A DNA stretch of 64,000 nucleotides, taken from positions 62,001-126,000 of the forward strand of contig NZ_AMXA01000007.1 in the NCBI RefSeq assembly GCF_000310145.2, given 5' to 3'. The notes under the pieces were generated by a model, which saw only the letters and a program-made list of their open reading frames with translations, was not told the DNA's origin and did not search any database. A program made the position numbers and the translations under genes. This document shows, one piece after another, positions 9,701 through 17,026 of the stretch. Numbering within the stretch: the stretch's first letter is position 1; each line of letters starts with the position of its first letter. Source of the DNA: Thauera sp. 28. GTDB lineage: Bacteria > Pseudomonadota > Gammaproteobacteria > Burkholderiales > Rhodocyclaceae.

Positions 9701-9909
9701 CCTGGAAACTCGTCTACCAGCCGCTGGAGTCCGGTCGCAAGCTCAGCCTCTACAACGTCGCAGCCGACCCGGGATGCACGAGTGACGTGGCGGCGAAGTA
9801 TCCCGAGGAAGTCGTGCGGCTTTGGGGCGAGTTGCACGCCTGGATGGCAAACGACCCGGCCCTTCGGGAAGATCGACGCCTGGAGTTGGATCCTGCCGAA
9901 GCGGGCTGA
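6754..9909 (+). CDS. GT2 glycosyltransferase - membrane - sulfatase/phosphoglycerol-transferase-fold fusion
   Basis: A 1051-residue protein with three parts. Residues about 8-330 are a GT2 domain (ILICTHNRVDLL, FVDDDHRVD, GGSEDADWILRAL). Residues about 320-540 hold several hydrophobic segments. Residues about 555-1040 are an alkaline-phosphatase-superfamily domain: MIGSDTLRADRIG near 560, then ARTAPSLISLFTG and YSDHGMEFFEHG. In true sulfatases the nucleophile sits in C/S-x-P-x-R; here the aligned residues are T603-A-P-S-L, so the formylglycine cysteine is replaced by Thr, as in lipoteichoic-acid-synthase-like and phosphoethanolamine-transferase-like enzymes. Start is GTG 6754, overlapping the previous stop; the longer frame from 6412 is not family-like. 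It may add a sugar and then a phospho-substituent. Confidence 0.8.
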   Translation: MKPERPAPNTLTILICTHNRVDLLSRVIASLDGATQPAGWRIRLFVVANACSDGTHAFLTARGANPDGGLPLTWVAEPTPGKSHALNRALPLLEDELVAFVDDDHRVDASYLEAITGAASSWPEADLFCGRIVPDWDGTEPAWVHDEGPYRIYPLPVPRYDQGQDDFAIDVDGPIPGGGNLVARLAVIARTGPFAIELGPTGHDLGGSEDADWILRALRNGTRLHYVPAILQYHYVDSERLTLSYVARKGFQRSQSVTRVRAEFERVPRYMWRKAAGYAAGLALSWRLQARRFYLVRLSSALGEISGIRDQHRRRRKRAALPMLGAEYLSASLLAIAATALALAAMLGRDWLGEAAFASGLVGAFTAALLVVKSVRDFSRTGPGLRDEIVNRYRNYIVFALARLAFASLCVAAFWAFPGAALWISAAEAMGREPPLWSTAAGGALTLALATVYAGCRALSLNPGLVIASWQYRTVRIHRLWRALSRRGLDLIARIVLFSGIALVSALAVLRYHQDSAADAGTLLLAACGYIALLLYAIWEPDGAHARTTASSGRRNVVMIGSDTLRADRIGAQRDGVSITPHIDALAAQGALFSACYVPCARTAPSLISLFTGTWPHHHGVRDNYVTEAETRLKDKTLPNVLRALGYRTAAVSDWCGADLGKFDFGFDITDLPADQWNLKYLVRQGPKDIRLFLSLFLHNRLGRQLLPEIHYLGGVPQTGMLGRRARRTLTRLANTSEPFLLNIFYSTTHPPFASEHPYYTRFSDPAYSGASKFAMARLTEPFEIIRRQGEPREEFDLDQILDLYDGCVAQFDDEVGRLMRQIEASGLAENTVIVLYSDHGMEFFEHGTWGQGNSALGDFSARVPLVVVDAKQARGQRIDQVVRSVDIMPTLLELLDAPSVGCDGVSLVPTIADPTTDLHLKAFNETGIWIAPVPGLPEGHLSYPNLLELLDIPDPDSGSLAIRAHYQQEVVVAKDRMVRDGPWKLVYQPLESGRKLSLYNVAADPGCTSDVAAKYPEEVVRLWGELHAWMANDPALREDRRLELDPAEAG

Positions 9910-9956
9910 GAGCAGGCTCGGGCCACAGCCCCCTTTCGCATCCGCGGCGGGGGAGG

Positions 9957-11594
9957 TCAGCGACCAAGGTGCTCAAGCACGAAACCGCCCGCCCGCAAAC
10001 GCTCGGTAGCGCCCAGCAAGGGCGCGACCTGATCGCGCCTCAGATTGAATACACGCCCTGCCTCCACTGCTTCAGGCAACGCGGATTCTCCTGCAAAGCC
10101 AGTGCAGAAGCGGACTGGTTCATCAGGGCGGTCAAGCTTGTGCTCGCAGGCGCCCGGATTGGTGGGATCCCCTACAAGCGCAAGGCGTGCATCACTCGAG
10201 TAGGAGGGTCCGAAGAAGCGAATCAGGTTGAGGTACTCCTGCTGTACCGTCACGCCGCGCAGCAGAACCGTCGGCACGGCCTGCGCATCGAAAACGTGCG
10301 CGCTGATCACTGCCATCGCCTGCGGCTGGTAATCGATGCGCTCGTACTTCGGCACGAACATGGCAGCACCGAGTCGCTGGATACGCCACACACCCGGCTG
10401 CTCGACCAGCCAACCGTAGACGGGCGGCCGCACGATCAAGAGCAGCACCAAGGTGGCACCTAGCATCCCGCGCCGCATCGGCGTGCGCCAGCCTCCAAAC
10501 ACCCAGCACCATCCAAGCGCAGACAGCAGAACCAGAGGTGGCACCAGACCGATCAACATTCGCGTCTGCACCTCGGAGCCTGCCGCGACCAACCACCAGG
10601 AAGGAAGCCCTGCAAGCAGGAGCCATAGCCCGCCAAAGCGCACCAGGGGCGATCTGACGAACAAGGCAAGGGCGAGCGCAGCGCCAAGCCATAGCATGCC
10701 ACCGACCACGAATACGAGATTCAACGGATGCACTCCGCTCCTGGCCCTGTTCACCAGGCTGCCCGCAAACTCGAGGTAGTGGCGCGGGTCCGCCAGAGGA
10801 TGGAAAAACCAGGCGTAGAGTGCATAACCGAGCAGCGCCACCGCGCCCGCGATGACGTAGCAGCGTAGCAGCGTCTGGCGTGCCGGCTGCGCCGGTGAGA
10901 ACGCCAGGAAGGCGAGCATGAATGCCAACCATGCCCAGACGCTCTCCACCCGGACCATGTAACCCAGCACGGCGAGCACGCCCGAGACCGCCGCCAGCAT
11001 CACGGCGCCAGTGCTTACGGCCGCCAGCAGCGCCCACACCGCCGCCCCCCCCAGGCCGAAGCTGATCACCTCGCTGACCAGATTGCCACTCAGGTAGGCG
11101 TAGATATCCGAAAGAACGAAGAGGAGCGCAGAGAAGCACAGGCCAAGCCCGAGCCGTTCATCCGGGTCGATCAGTCTCCCCGCAAGCAGGGCAACCCGGC
11201 ACCACGCGAACAAGCCAAGCGGCATCGCGATGACAAACAGCCAATGCGCGGCGAGAACCGCGTTCGCCGTGCTCCCGAGCGCATCGACAAGCACGCCCAG
11301 GATCGCGATGTGGCCCAGACGACTGGCCCGCCAGTAGGCCTCCGAATAGCCCTCATCCTCTGGCCAGTTTCCCGCGATCTGGGCGACGATCTGCCTGGAA
11401 CTCGCAGCAATGTCATGAACATACGGCGTCTCGGCAAAACGCTTGGCTTGGTATAGATAGATCGGTGAGTCCCAGTGCACATCCCCGAGCGGAGTGCGGG
11501 CGAACGCGACGATCACGACTGCGCCCACGAGCGCCAGCCAGAGCAGGCGCTTGAAAAGATGGCCACCGGCTCCATCCGCAAGATGCGATCGCAC
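9957..11594 (-). CDS. Polytopic membrane protein, probable GT-C-type glycosyltransferase
   Basis: About 545 residues, almost wholly hydrophobic, with roughly 10-12 predicted membrane segments. After the first segment there is an acidic loop, GDVHWDSPIYLYQAKRF (D38, D42), placed like the catalytic loop of GT-C transferases that use polyprenyl-phosphate sugars. A soluble C-terminal portion of about 120 residues follows the last helix. No family is recognised by name. Its position as the last gene after GtrB-like, GtrA and amino-sugar genes suggests it is the periplasmic transferase of a Gtr-type system. Start is uncertain: GTG at 11594 fits 35 bp after the preceding stop; the frame is open to 11690. 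Confidence 0.65.
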   Translation of the reverse strand: MRSHLADGAGGHLFKRLLWLALVGAVVIVAFARTPLGDVHWDSPIYLYQAKRFAETPYVHDIAASSRQIVAQIAGNWPEDEGYSEAYWRASRLGHIAILGVLVDALGSTANAVLAAHWLFVIAMPLGLFAWCRVALLAGRLIDPDERLGLGLCFSALLFVLSDIYAYLSGNLVSEVISFGLGGAAVWALLAAVSTGAVMLAAVSGVLAVLGYMVRVESVWAWLAFMLAFLAFSPAQPARQTLLRCYVIAGAVALLGYALYAWFFHPLADPRHYLEFAGSLVNRARSGVHPLNLVFVVGGMLWLGAALALALFVRSPLVRFGGLWLLLAGLPSWWLVAAGSEVQTRMLIGLVPPLVLLSALGWCWVFGGWRTPMRRGMLGATLVLLLIVRPPVYGWLVEQPGVWRIQRLGAAMFVPKYERIDYQPQAMAVISAHVFDAQAVPTVLLRGVTVQQEYLNLIRFFGPSYSSDARLALVGDPTNPGACEHKLDRPDEPVRFCTGFAGESALPEAVEAGRVFNLRRDQVAPLLGATERLRAGGFVLEHLGR

Positions 11595-11629
11595 ATCCTG
11601 CGCACAGCCGGATCTCTGGGATGAGCGCT

Positions 11630-12754
11630 TCAAAGCGCGGCGAGGACCTGGTCGATGATCCCGGCCTGCTCGTCCTCCATGCCCAACCATACGGGAAGGC
11701 GGACCAGCCGCTTGGCGACATCCTCGGTCACCGCCAAAGTGCCGTGCGGTCGTCCGAAGCGGCGACCCGCCGGCGCATCATGCAGGGGGATGTAGTGGAA
11801 CACGCAGTGAATGCCCAAGCGGCGCAGGCGCTCGATGAAGGCGGTGCGTACGTCCAGGTCGGGCAGCAGCAGGTAATACATGTGGGCATTGTGTGCGCAG
11901 TGAGGAGGGACCACCGGGCGCCGGAGGCGACCCTGGCGCTCGGCTTCGGCGAAGCCATGATGGTAGGTCTCCCAAATGCCCAGCCGACGCCGGGTGATGC
12001 TGTCAGCTTCCTCCATCTGAGCCCACAGGAAGGCCGCAATCAGTTCCCCCGGGAGGTAGGATGAGCCGATGTCGACCCAGGTGTATTTGTCGACTTGGCC
12101 ACGGAAGAACTGCGAACGGTTGGTGCCTTTCTCGCGCACGATCTCGGCTCGCGCGGCGTGATGCACCGAATTGACGAGCAGCGCCCCCCCTTCCCCGGAA
12201 ATGATGTTCTTGGTCTCATGAAAGGACAGCGCCCCCATGTCGCCTATACCACCCAGCGGTCGGCCCTTGTAGCTCGCCATGACCGCCTGTGCAGCATCCT
12301 CGATCACCAGGAGCTCATGGCGGCGGGCGATATCGATGATCGCATCCATCTCGCAACCGACACCTGCGTAATGGACAGGGACTATCGCCCGCGTGCGCGC
12401 CGTGATGGCTGCCTCGATGAGTTGCTCATCGATGTTCAGGGTGTCGGCGCGAACATCGACGAAAACAGGTACGGCCCCACGCAACACGAAAGCGTTGGCC
12501 GTCGAAACGAAGGTGTAAGAGGGCATGATGACCTCATCACCAGGCTGAAGATCGGCCAGGATGGCGGCCATCTCCAGCGCTGCAGTGCATGAATGGGTCA
12601 ACAAGGCCTTGGAAGCGCCGGTGCGAGCCTCGAGCCAGCGCGAACACAGGCCGGTGAAGCGCCCATCGCCAGCGAGGTGTCCATTGGCATGTGCCTGGGC
12701 GATGTACCAGAGTTCCTTGCCCGTCATGTGGGGCTTGTTGAAGGGGATGTTCAT
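11630..12754 (-). CDS. rffA: dTDP-4-amino-4,6-dideoxygalactose transaminase (WecE/RffA-like)
   Basis: 374-residue DegT/DnrJ/EryC1 PLP-dependent sugar aminotransferase. SFHETKNIISGEGG carries the Schiff-base lysine K182, and the start IPFNKPHMTGKELWYI and HYAGVGCEMD are characteristic of the WecE/RffA/FcnA branch, which converts dTDP-4-keto-6-deoxyglucose to dTDP-4-amino-4,6-dideoxygalactose using glutamate. Length matches the family. It overlaps the GtrA gene by 4 bp and shares the run with a GNAT acetyltransferase, so the product is likely dTDP-Fuc4NAc. No rmlA/rmlB for the precursor is in the window. Confidence 0.85.
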   Translation of the reverse strand: MNIPFNKPHMTGKELWYIAQAHANGHLAGDGRFTGLCSRWLEARTGASKALLTHSCTAALEMAAILADLQPGDEVIMPSYTFVSTANAFVLRGAVPVFVDVRADTLNIDEQLIEAAITARTRAIVPVHYAGVGCEMDAIIDIARRHELLVIEDAAQAVMASYKGRPLGGIGDMGALSFHETKNIISGEGGALLVNSVHHAARAEIVREKGTNRSQFFRGQVDKYTWVDIGSSYLPGELIAAFLWAQMEEADSITRRRLGIWETYHHGFAEAERQGRLRRPVVPPHCAHNAHMYYLLLPDLDVRTAFIERLRRLGIHCVFHYIPLHDAPAGRRFGRPHGTLAVTEDVAKRLVRLPVWLGMEDEQAGIIDQVLAAL

Positions 12755-13170
12755 GGCAGTGGCCCGGTCGTTTGCGTGGAGACGGTCAGCGGTCTGAAGA
12801 CCCAGTACTTCTGCAGCAGGAACAGCAACATCGCCAACCCGAGGATGAACAGCCCCTGGACGATCTGGTGCGGATATCCGAGTACGTCCACGAATACCAG
12901 CAAACCGCCGAGATTCATCACATAGCCGAGTGCATAGGATATGGCGTAGCGAACGAAGGCAGTGCCCCGCACACCCCCATGGGCAAACGACCAGCGCTTG
13001 TTGAAGCCAAAGGTCTGCAGCACGCCCAGGACATAGAGCAGCGTCATTGCGCGCTTGGCCTCGACACCCAAGGCAGTGAGCCCAAGATATGCGAGGTAAA
13101 GAATTGCGTTGGACACCAGGCCTACCGTGGCATAACGAAGAAACTGGCGCAGTGCGACACGACCGCTCAT
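12751..13170 (-). CDS. GtrA family membrane protein (putative polyprenyl-phosphate-sugar flippase)
   Basis: 139 residues with four hydrophobic segments. RYATVGLVSNAILYLAYL at the start and the LQTFGFNKRWSF segment in the middle are the typical GtrA signature. GtrA proteins are thought to move undecaprenyl-phosphate-linked sugars across the inner membrane. The gene overlaps both neighbours by 4 bp (ATGA junctions), so it is translationally coupled to the acetyltransferase before it and the aminotransferase after it. Confidence 0.88.
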   Translation of the reverse strand: MSGRVALRQFLRYATVGLVSNAILYLAYLGLTALGVEAKRAMTLLYVLGVLQTFGFNKRWSFAHGGVRGTAFVRYAISYALGYVMNLGGLLVFVDVLGYPHQIVQGLFILGLAMLLFLLQKYWVFRPLTVSTQTTGPLP

Positions 13171-13970
13171 GCGCTGCGCACCCAGTGGAAGGTCATCGAT
13201 GGCGCGGGGAACACGAAACCTAACCGTGCGTATAGGTTCAGCACACGGTGGTTCCGCGCGACGAAGCTAGTACGCACCCGACGCGCCCCATCCTTGAACG
13301 CCTGATGCATCATCTGCCGCCAGGCTCGCAGCCCATAGCCCATGCCTTGCCGTGCTGGCGAGACAGCATTCAAGTGCCAGTAGCAGGTACCGTCGACGAG
13401 CATCTCGACGACGAAGAACGCCACCAGGTCCCCGGCCTCTCTAAGCGCATACAGGCGCTGCGAAGGATGCTCCAGGCAGTTGCGCACCCAGTTCTGGTAA
13501 CGCAGGTCACCCAGACCGGACGGCAGTCTGGGATCCATGTGGAAACGCTCGCAGCCAAAGGCGGTGCCAGCCAGTTCGACGATCGCCGGAAGATCAGGTG
13601 CCGATGCAAGGACAAGTTCCAGCCCCCTCTCATCGCCTGTCTGTGTCCATTCCGAGCAGGCGAATTCGGGCTGGTAGACCATTTCGATGAAGCGAAAACC
13701 GATCTCCTCGAGCAGCATGGACTCGCGCAAGCGATCGTGCGCCAGGCGGCAACTTGCCAACTCAACGCCACCCGCCTCGCATGCGACGACGAAAGGTGCG
13801 AGATCGTCCGCTCTTGCACCGAGGTCGGCCTCGATCCGCGAAATCTGCACGACAGGATGACCAAGTACCGCCGTATCCCACGGCGCCTCCGCCCAGACGA
13901 GGCGAAGCGGGCCGGCAGTGATCTCCCCATGTAGAAGAGCAGATCTGCGCGACTCACTCACGTTGTCCAC
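13167..13970 (-). CDS. GNAT N-acetyltransferase, probable dTDP-fucosamine acetyltransferase (WecD/RffC-like)
   Basis: 267 residues. The C-terminal half is a GNAT domain: YWHLNAVSPARQGMGYGLR contains the acetyl-CoA loop (QGMGYG) and NLYARLGF is the closing helix. The N-terminal half (LRLVWAEAPWDTAVLG, LASCRLAHDR) resembles WecD/RffC, which acetylates the 4-amino group of dTDP-Fuc4N. WecD of enterobacteria is shorter (about 224 residues). Start is GTG 13970 with GGAGGG five bases upstream; it overlaps the previous gene by 17 bp. Its place between GtrB-like and GtrA genes and one gene from the RffA-like aminotransferase supports the role. Confidence 0.75.
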   Translation of the reverse strand: MDNVSESRRSALLHGEITAGPLRLVWAEAPWDTAVLGHPVVQISRIEADLGARADDLAPFVVACEAGGVELASCRLAHDRLRESMLLEEIGFRFIEMVYQPEFACSEWTQTGDERGLELVLASAPDLPAIVELAGTAFGCERFHMDPRLPSGLGDLRYQNWVRNCLEHPSQRLYALREAGDLVAFFVVEMLVDGTCYWHLNAVSPARQGMGYGLRAWRQMMHQAFKDGARRVRTSFVARNHRVLNLYARLGFVFPAPSMTFHWVRSA

Positions 13971-14922
13971 AGCCGCCCTCCGTATCGGCAGGCATGCGCG
14001 TCGTCGACATCAGCGCGTAGGGCGGGCGCTCCATCGAACGAAAATGCATTCTCGCCAGATATTCGCCAAAGATCCCGAGCGCAAAGAGCTGCACCCCCGA
14101 GAATATGGCGATGATCGATGCGAGGAAAGGGAAGCCTGGCACCGCGCTGCCATCGACCAGATAACGCAGCAACACATAGAAGAGCACGAGAAAGCCCAAG
14201 GTGCCGAAGACAATTCCCAGCACGCTTGCGATCTGAAGCGGCAACACCGAAAAGCCCGTCATCATGTTGAGTGCATGATTGAAGAGCTTCCTCAGCGTAT
14301 AGCCCGAGTCACCGATGGCCCGCTCATCCTGCCGAACCTGTACGGCAGCGAATCGCGTGGTACCCCAGGTCAACAACACGTCGATATTGACCGATGGGCT
14401 TCGATAGGCGGCGAACGCCTCGCGCAGACGAGTCCGAAAAACCCGAAACGCACTCACCTTGCTGGCCGACTCCACCCCCATCGCCCCCTGCAGCGCAAGC
14501 TTGGTGATCCGGGAAGCCTGGTCGCGCAGAAAACCGTGCGTCTCGGCCCGAGGCGCACCGTACACGACGTCATGGCCCTCATCCAGCTTGGCAAGTAAGC
14601 GCGGAATCTCCTCAGGGGGGTTTTGCAGATCGTCATCAAGAGTGACGATGCACTCGCCGCGTGCGGCCCGGATACCACATAACAGGGCGTTGTGCTGGCC
14701 GTAGTTGCGCGCAAGGCGCAAACCCAGCACCCTGGCGTCCGCGGCGGCAAGCGCCTCAATGACAGCCCAGGAATCGTCGCCACCACAATCCTCAACGAAG
14801 AGTATCTCGAAGGTCTCTCCCAGCTCTTCGAGAACAACCAGCAGGCGTCGATGAAGGTGCGGCAGCGTCTCCTGTGAGCGATAGACCGGAACGACCACCG
14901 AGATTCGAATCGGAACGCTCAT
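13954..14922 (-). CDS. GtrB/DPM1-like GT2 glycosyltransferase with C-terminal membrane segments
   Basis: 322 residues. Residues 5-230 are a GT2 domain (ISVVVPVYRSQETL, FVEDCGGDDS, VTLDDDLQNPPEEI), and LRLARNYGQHNAL is typical of dolichol/undecaprenyl-phosphate sugar transferases such as GtrB and ArnC. Two membrane segments follow at about 235-300, and the tail FGEYLARMHF is also usual in this group. The enzyme should load a sugar from a nucleotide donor onto undecaprenyl phosphate at the cytoplasmic face. Context (aminotransferase, acetyltransferase, GtrA) points to a Fuc4NAc-like sugar, which is inference. Confidence 0.85.
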   Translation of the reverse strand: MSVPIRISVVVPVYRSQETLPHLHRRLLVVLEELGETFEILFVEDCGGDDSWAVIEALAAADARVLGLRLARNYGQHNALLCGIRAARGECIVTLDDDLQNPPEEIPRLLAKLDEGHDVVYGAPRAETHGFLRDQASRITKLALQGAMGVESASKVSAFRVFRTRLREAFAAYRSPSVNIDVLLTWGTTRFAAVQVRQDERAIGDSGYTLRKLFNHALNMMTGFSVLPLQIASVLGIVFGTLGFLVLFYVLLRYLVDGSAVPGFPFLASIIAIFSGVQLFALGIFGEYLARMHFRSMERPPYALMSTTRMPADTEGGCGQRE

Positions 14923-14977
14923 CTCACTCGATCCATCATGGAATTGACTGGCCGGTCAAACTGCCATGCCCGCCGCG

Positions 14978-15835
14978 CTAGTTGCGAAACCCTTCGCGCC
15001 AACGCTCCTCGACCTCATCGGGCGGACAAAATCGGCAGTTCCTCGATTGCCCCGACGAGGCTGGGGACGCCTCGCTCGGCGCATTCTCCTCGGCCACCTC
15101 GCTGTCACCCGCCTCCTTGCGCTCCGTTGCGGCAGACTCGGCCTGACTGGTGTCAGCGCGAGTCGCTTCGGGCGGTGCATCTCGACCCGCCCCCCGACCC
15201 GTGGTCGCCGCTCTGGCAGGCGTGGGCAAAGGCTCCTTGCCGCCGAGATCGAAATACAGCTTCTTGAGCTCGGCTGAGTTTGGGAGGTGTCTGAGCCCCT
15301 CTTCTGCAACAGTGAGCGCAGTAGCTTGTTGTCCCTTGCTGCGAAGTTCGGATATCAACGCCAGGTAGGCCGGCTGATAGTGAGGATTGAGCCGGATCGC
15401 GTCGGAAAAAAGCGCCGTCGCCTGCGCAGCCTGCCCCAGTAGCAGGTGAACCCGGCCAAGCTCGAGATTGAGTTGCGGGCGCATCCAGAAATCGGGTTTC
15501 GCAGCCTTGAGCACATAGGAGAACTCCTTCACGGCCAGCGAACGCTGATAGTCCTGATCCCGCTTCGTCGACGCTTGGGCCGCACGGAGAAGAAAGACCC
15601 TCCCATAGCAGTAATGGTGCATGTGCACCCAGTTGTCGGCGCCGAACTGAGCAAGGTAGCGCTGCCCCTCCGCGCTGCGATCATCGTTGCGGAGCTTGAC
15701 TGCACACACTTGCGGCAACTGTGCTTGCTCCGCCGGCGTTCCGCCGGGGTTCCACTGCGCCATCGCTGGCGAAAGCAGGACGGGCACGAGCCCCACACCA
15801 AGAAAACCAATCAAGTTCCTGATCATGACCCTCAT
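14978..15835 (-). CDS. Secreted TPR protein with charged linker and Cys-containing tail
   Basis: About 285 residues, family not recognised. A signal peptide is clear (RNLIGFLGVGLVPVLLSPAMA, cleavage before QWNPGG). Residues about 85-190 contain TPR-like helical pairs (AKPDFWMRPQLNLELGRVHL; LNPHYQPAYLALISELRSKG). Residues about 195-260 are a low-complexity Ala/Thr/Glu/Ser linker, followed by a short tail with CRFCPPDEVEERW. The periplasmic TPR domain may scaffold assembly proteins. It starts 5 bases downstream of the GT4 stop (ATG 15835; GTG 15838 and ATG 15826 are alternatives). Confidence 0.75.
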   Translation of the reverse strand: MRVMIRNLIGFLGVGLVPVLLSPAMAQWNPGGTPAEQAQLPQVCAVKLRNDDRSAEGQRYLAQFGADNWVHMHHYCYGRVFLLRAAQASTKRDQDYQRSLAVKEFSYVLKAAKPDFWMRPQLNLELGRVHLLLGQAAQATALFSDAIRLNPHYQPAYLALISELRSKGQQATALTVAEEGLRHLPNSAELKKLYFDLGGKEPLPTPARAATTGRGAGRDAPPEATRADTSQAESAATERKEAGDSEVAEENAPSEASPASSGQSRNCRFCPPDEVEERWREGFRN

Positions 15836-15840
15836 CACCC

Positions 15841-16989
15841 TCAGCTGCGCAAGTTCAAGGCGCTGGTCCGCTGAGCCACCGCAGTCCAGCTCAGCATAGC
15901 GTGCGCGCGCTCCATCGCGGCCGCGCTCATCGTGTCGCGGAATCCGCTGTCCCCCAGCAAGCGGCAGATCGCCTGCTGCAACTCGTCAAGGTTGCTCGTC
16001 TCAACCCTCAGCCCCGTCACGCCGTCGAGCACGGCTGAACCCGTTCCACCCGCGCGGCCGGCAATCGCGGCCTTTCCGCACGCCGCCGCTTCAATATAAA
16101 CAATTCCGAAGCCTTCGGTATCGCCTTCGATATCCCGATTGGCGAGGACGAAAAGGTCGCAGGCGTTGTACCAGCGCGGCAGATCGTCCATGGGCACATG
16201 ACCGAGCAGGTGCACGCGCCCGCCCACACCGCACTCGTCAACCAGGCCGGCTAGATAGTCGCGATCCTCGCCGATGCCGATGACGGCGTAGTGCACGTCC
16301 ACCCCGGCCTCGAGTACAGCGGGAAGGCAGCGGATCACAGTGTCGAAGCCCTTGCGCCGGCTCAAGCGGCCCACCGACAGGATGAGTCTCACCCCATCGG
16401 CCAGCCCCAGGCTGTCGCGCAGATCCTGAAAAGGCAGCCCGGGTCGGAAGCGTTCGGTATCGACACCGGGATGAATCATCTCGATGCGTTCGGGCGCGAC
16501 CCCCATCTCCACCAGGGTGTCGTGGGTGAAGTCGCTGTTGGCGATCACCTTGTCCGCATGGCGCAGCGCAAAGCGCATGGCCCTGTACTTGTTGCCCCGC
16601 CCCCAGCCGGTAAGCTCCTCGCCATGTGCGTAGATCGCCACTGGCCGGCGGGTTAGGCGTGCGACCAGCCACGCCACCAGGCCCTCGGGCAATGCTCGGC
16701 CAGCATGGATGGCGTCGAAACGGTGGGTCAATGCCAGCCATAGCGAGGTAAAGAAGAAGCGCAGGTACATCAGCAGCGACTCCGGCTTCAGCCAGGGTAC
16801 GCGCTTGAGCGACAGCCGGTGAATGGAGTTCGGGTGATCGCGGTCGTACTCCTCCGCGCCCGGCACATCCGCGGTGACGATGTGGATGTCCTTGCCGCCG
16901 AGGCGGCGATAGACCTCGTCGAACCATACGGCCGTGCCTCCCTTGGTCGGCAGAAAGAGTTCGGTCAGGACCAGATAGCGTTTTTGCAT
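15841..16989 (-). CDS. GT4 family glycosyltransferase
   Basis: 382-residue GT-B fold enzyme. The N-terminal domain opens YLVLTELFLPTKGG with the glycine-rich acceptor loop; the C-terminal domain has LILSVGRLSRRKGFD, and EGFGIVYIEAAACG is the GT4 E-x7-E nucleotide-sugar site. No signal peptide or membrane segment. It should transfer a hexose or similar sugar from a nucleotide donor with retention; specificity cannot be read. It follows the deacetylase-like gene by 37 bp and precedes the TPR gene by 5 bp. Confidence 0.9.
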   Translation of the reverse strand: MQKRYLVLTELFLPTKGGTAVWFDEVYRRLGGKDIHIVTADVPGAEEYDRDHPNSIHRLSLKRVPWLKPESLLMYLRFFFTSLWLALTHRFDAIHAGRALPEGLVAWLVARLTRRPVAIYAHGEELTGWGRGNKYRAMRFALRHADKVIANSDFTHDTLVEMGVAPERIEMIHPGVDTERFRPGLPFQDLRDSLGLADGVRLILSVGRLSRRKGFDTVIRCLPAVLEAGVDVHYAVIGIGEDRDYLAGLVDECGVGGRVHLLGHVPMDDLPRWYNACDLFVLANRDIEGDTEGFGIVYIEAAACGKAAIAGRAGGTGSAVLDGVTGLRVETSNLDELQQAICRLLGDSGFRDTMSAAAMERAHAMLSWTAVAQRTSALNLRS

Positions 16990-17026
16990 GATGGTTTCCA
17001 GTGCGGCGGGGCGGATGCTAACACCC

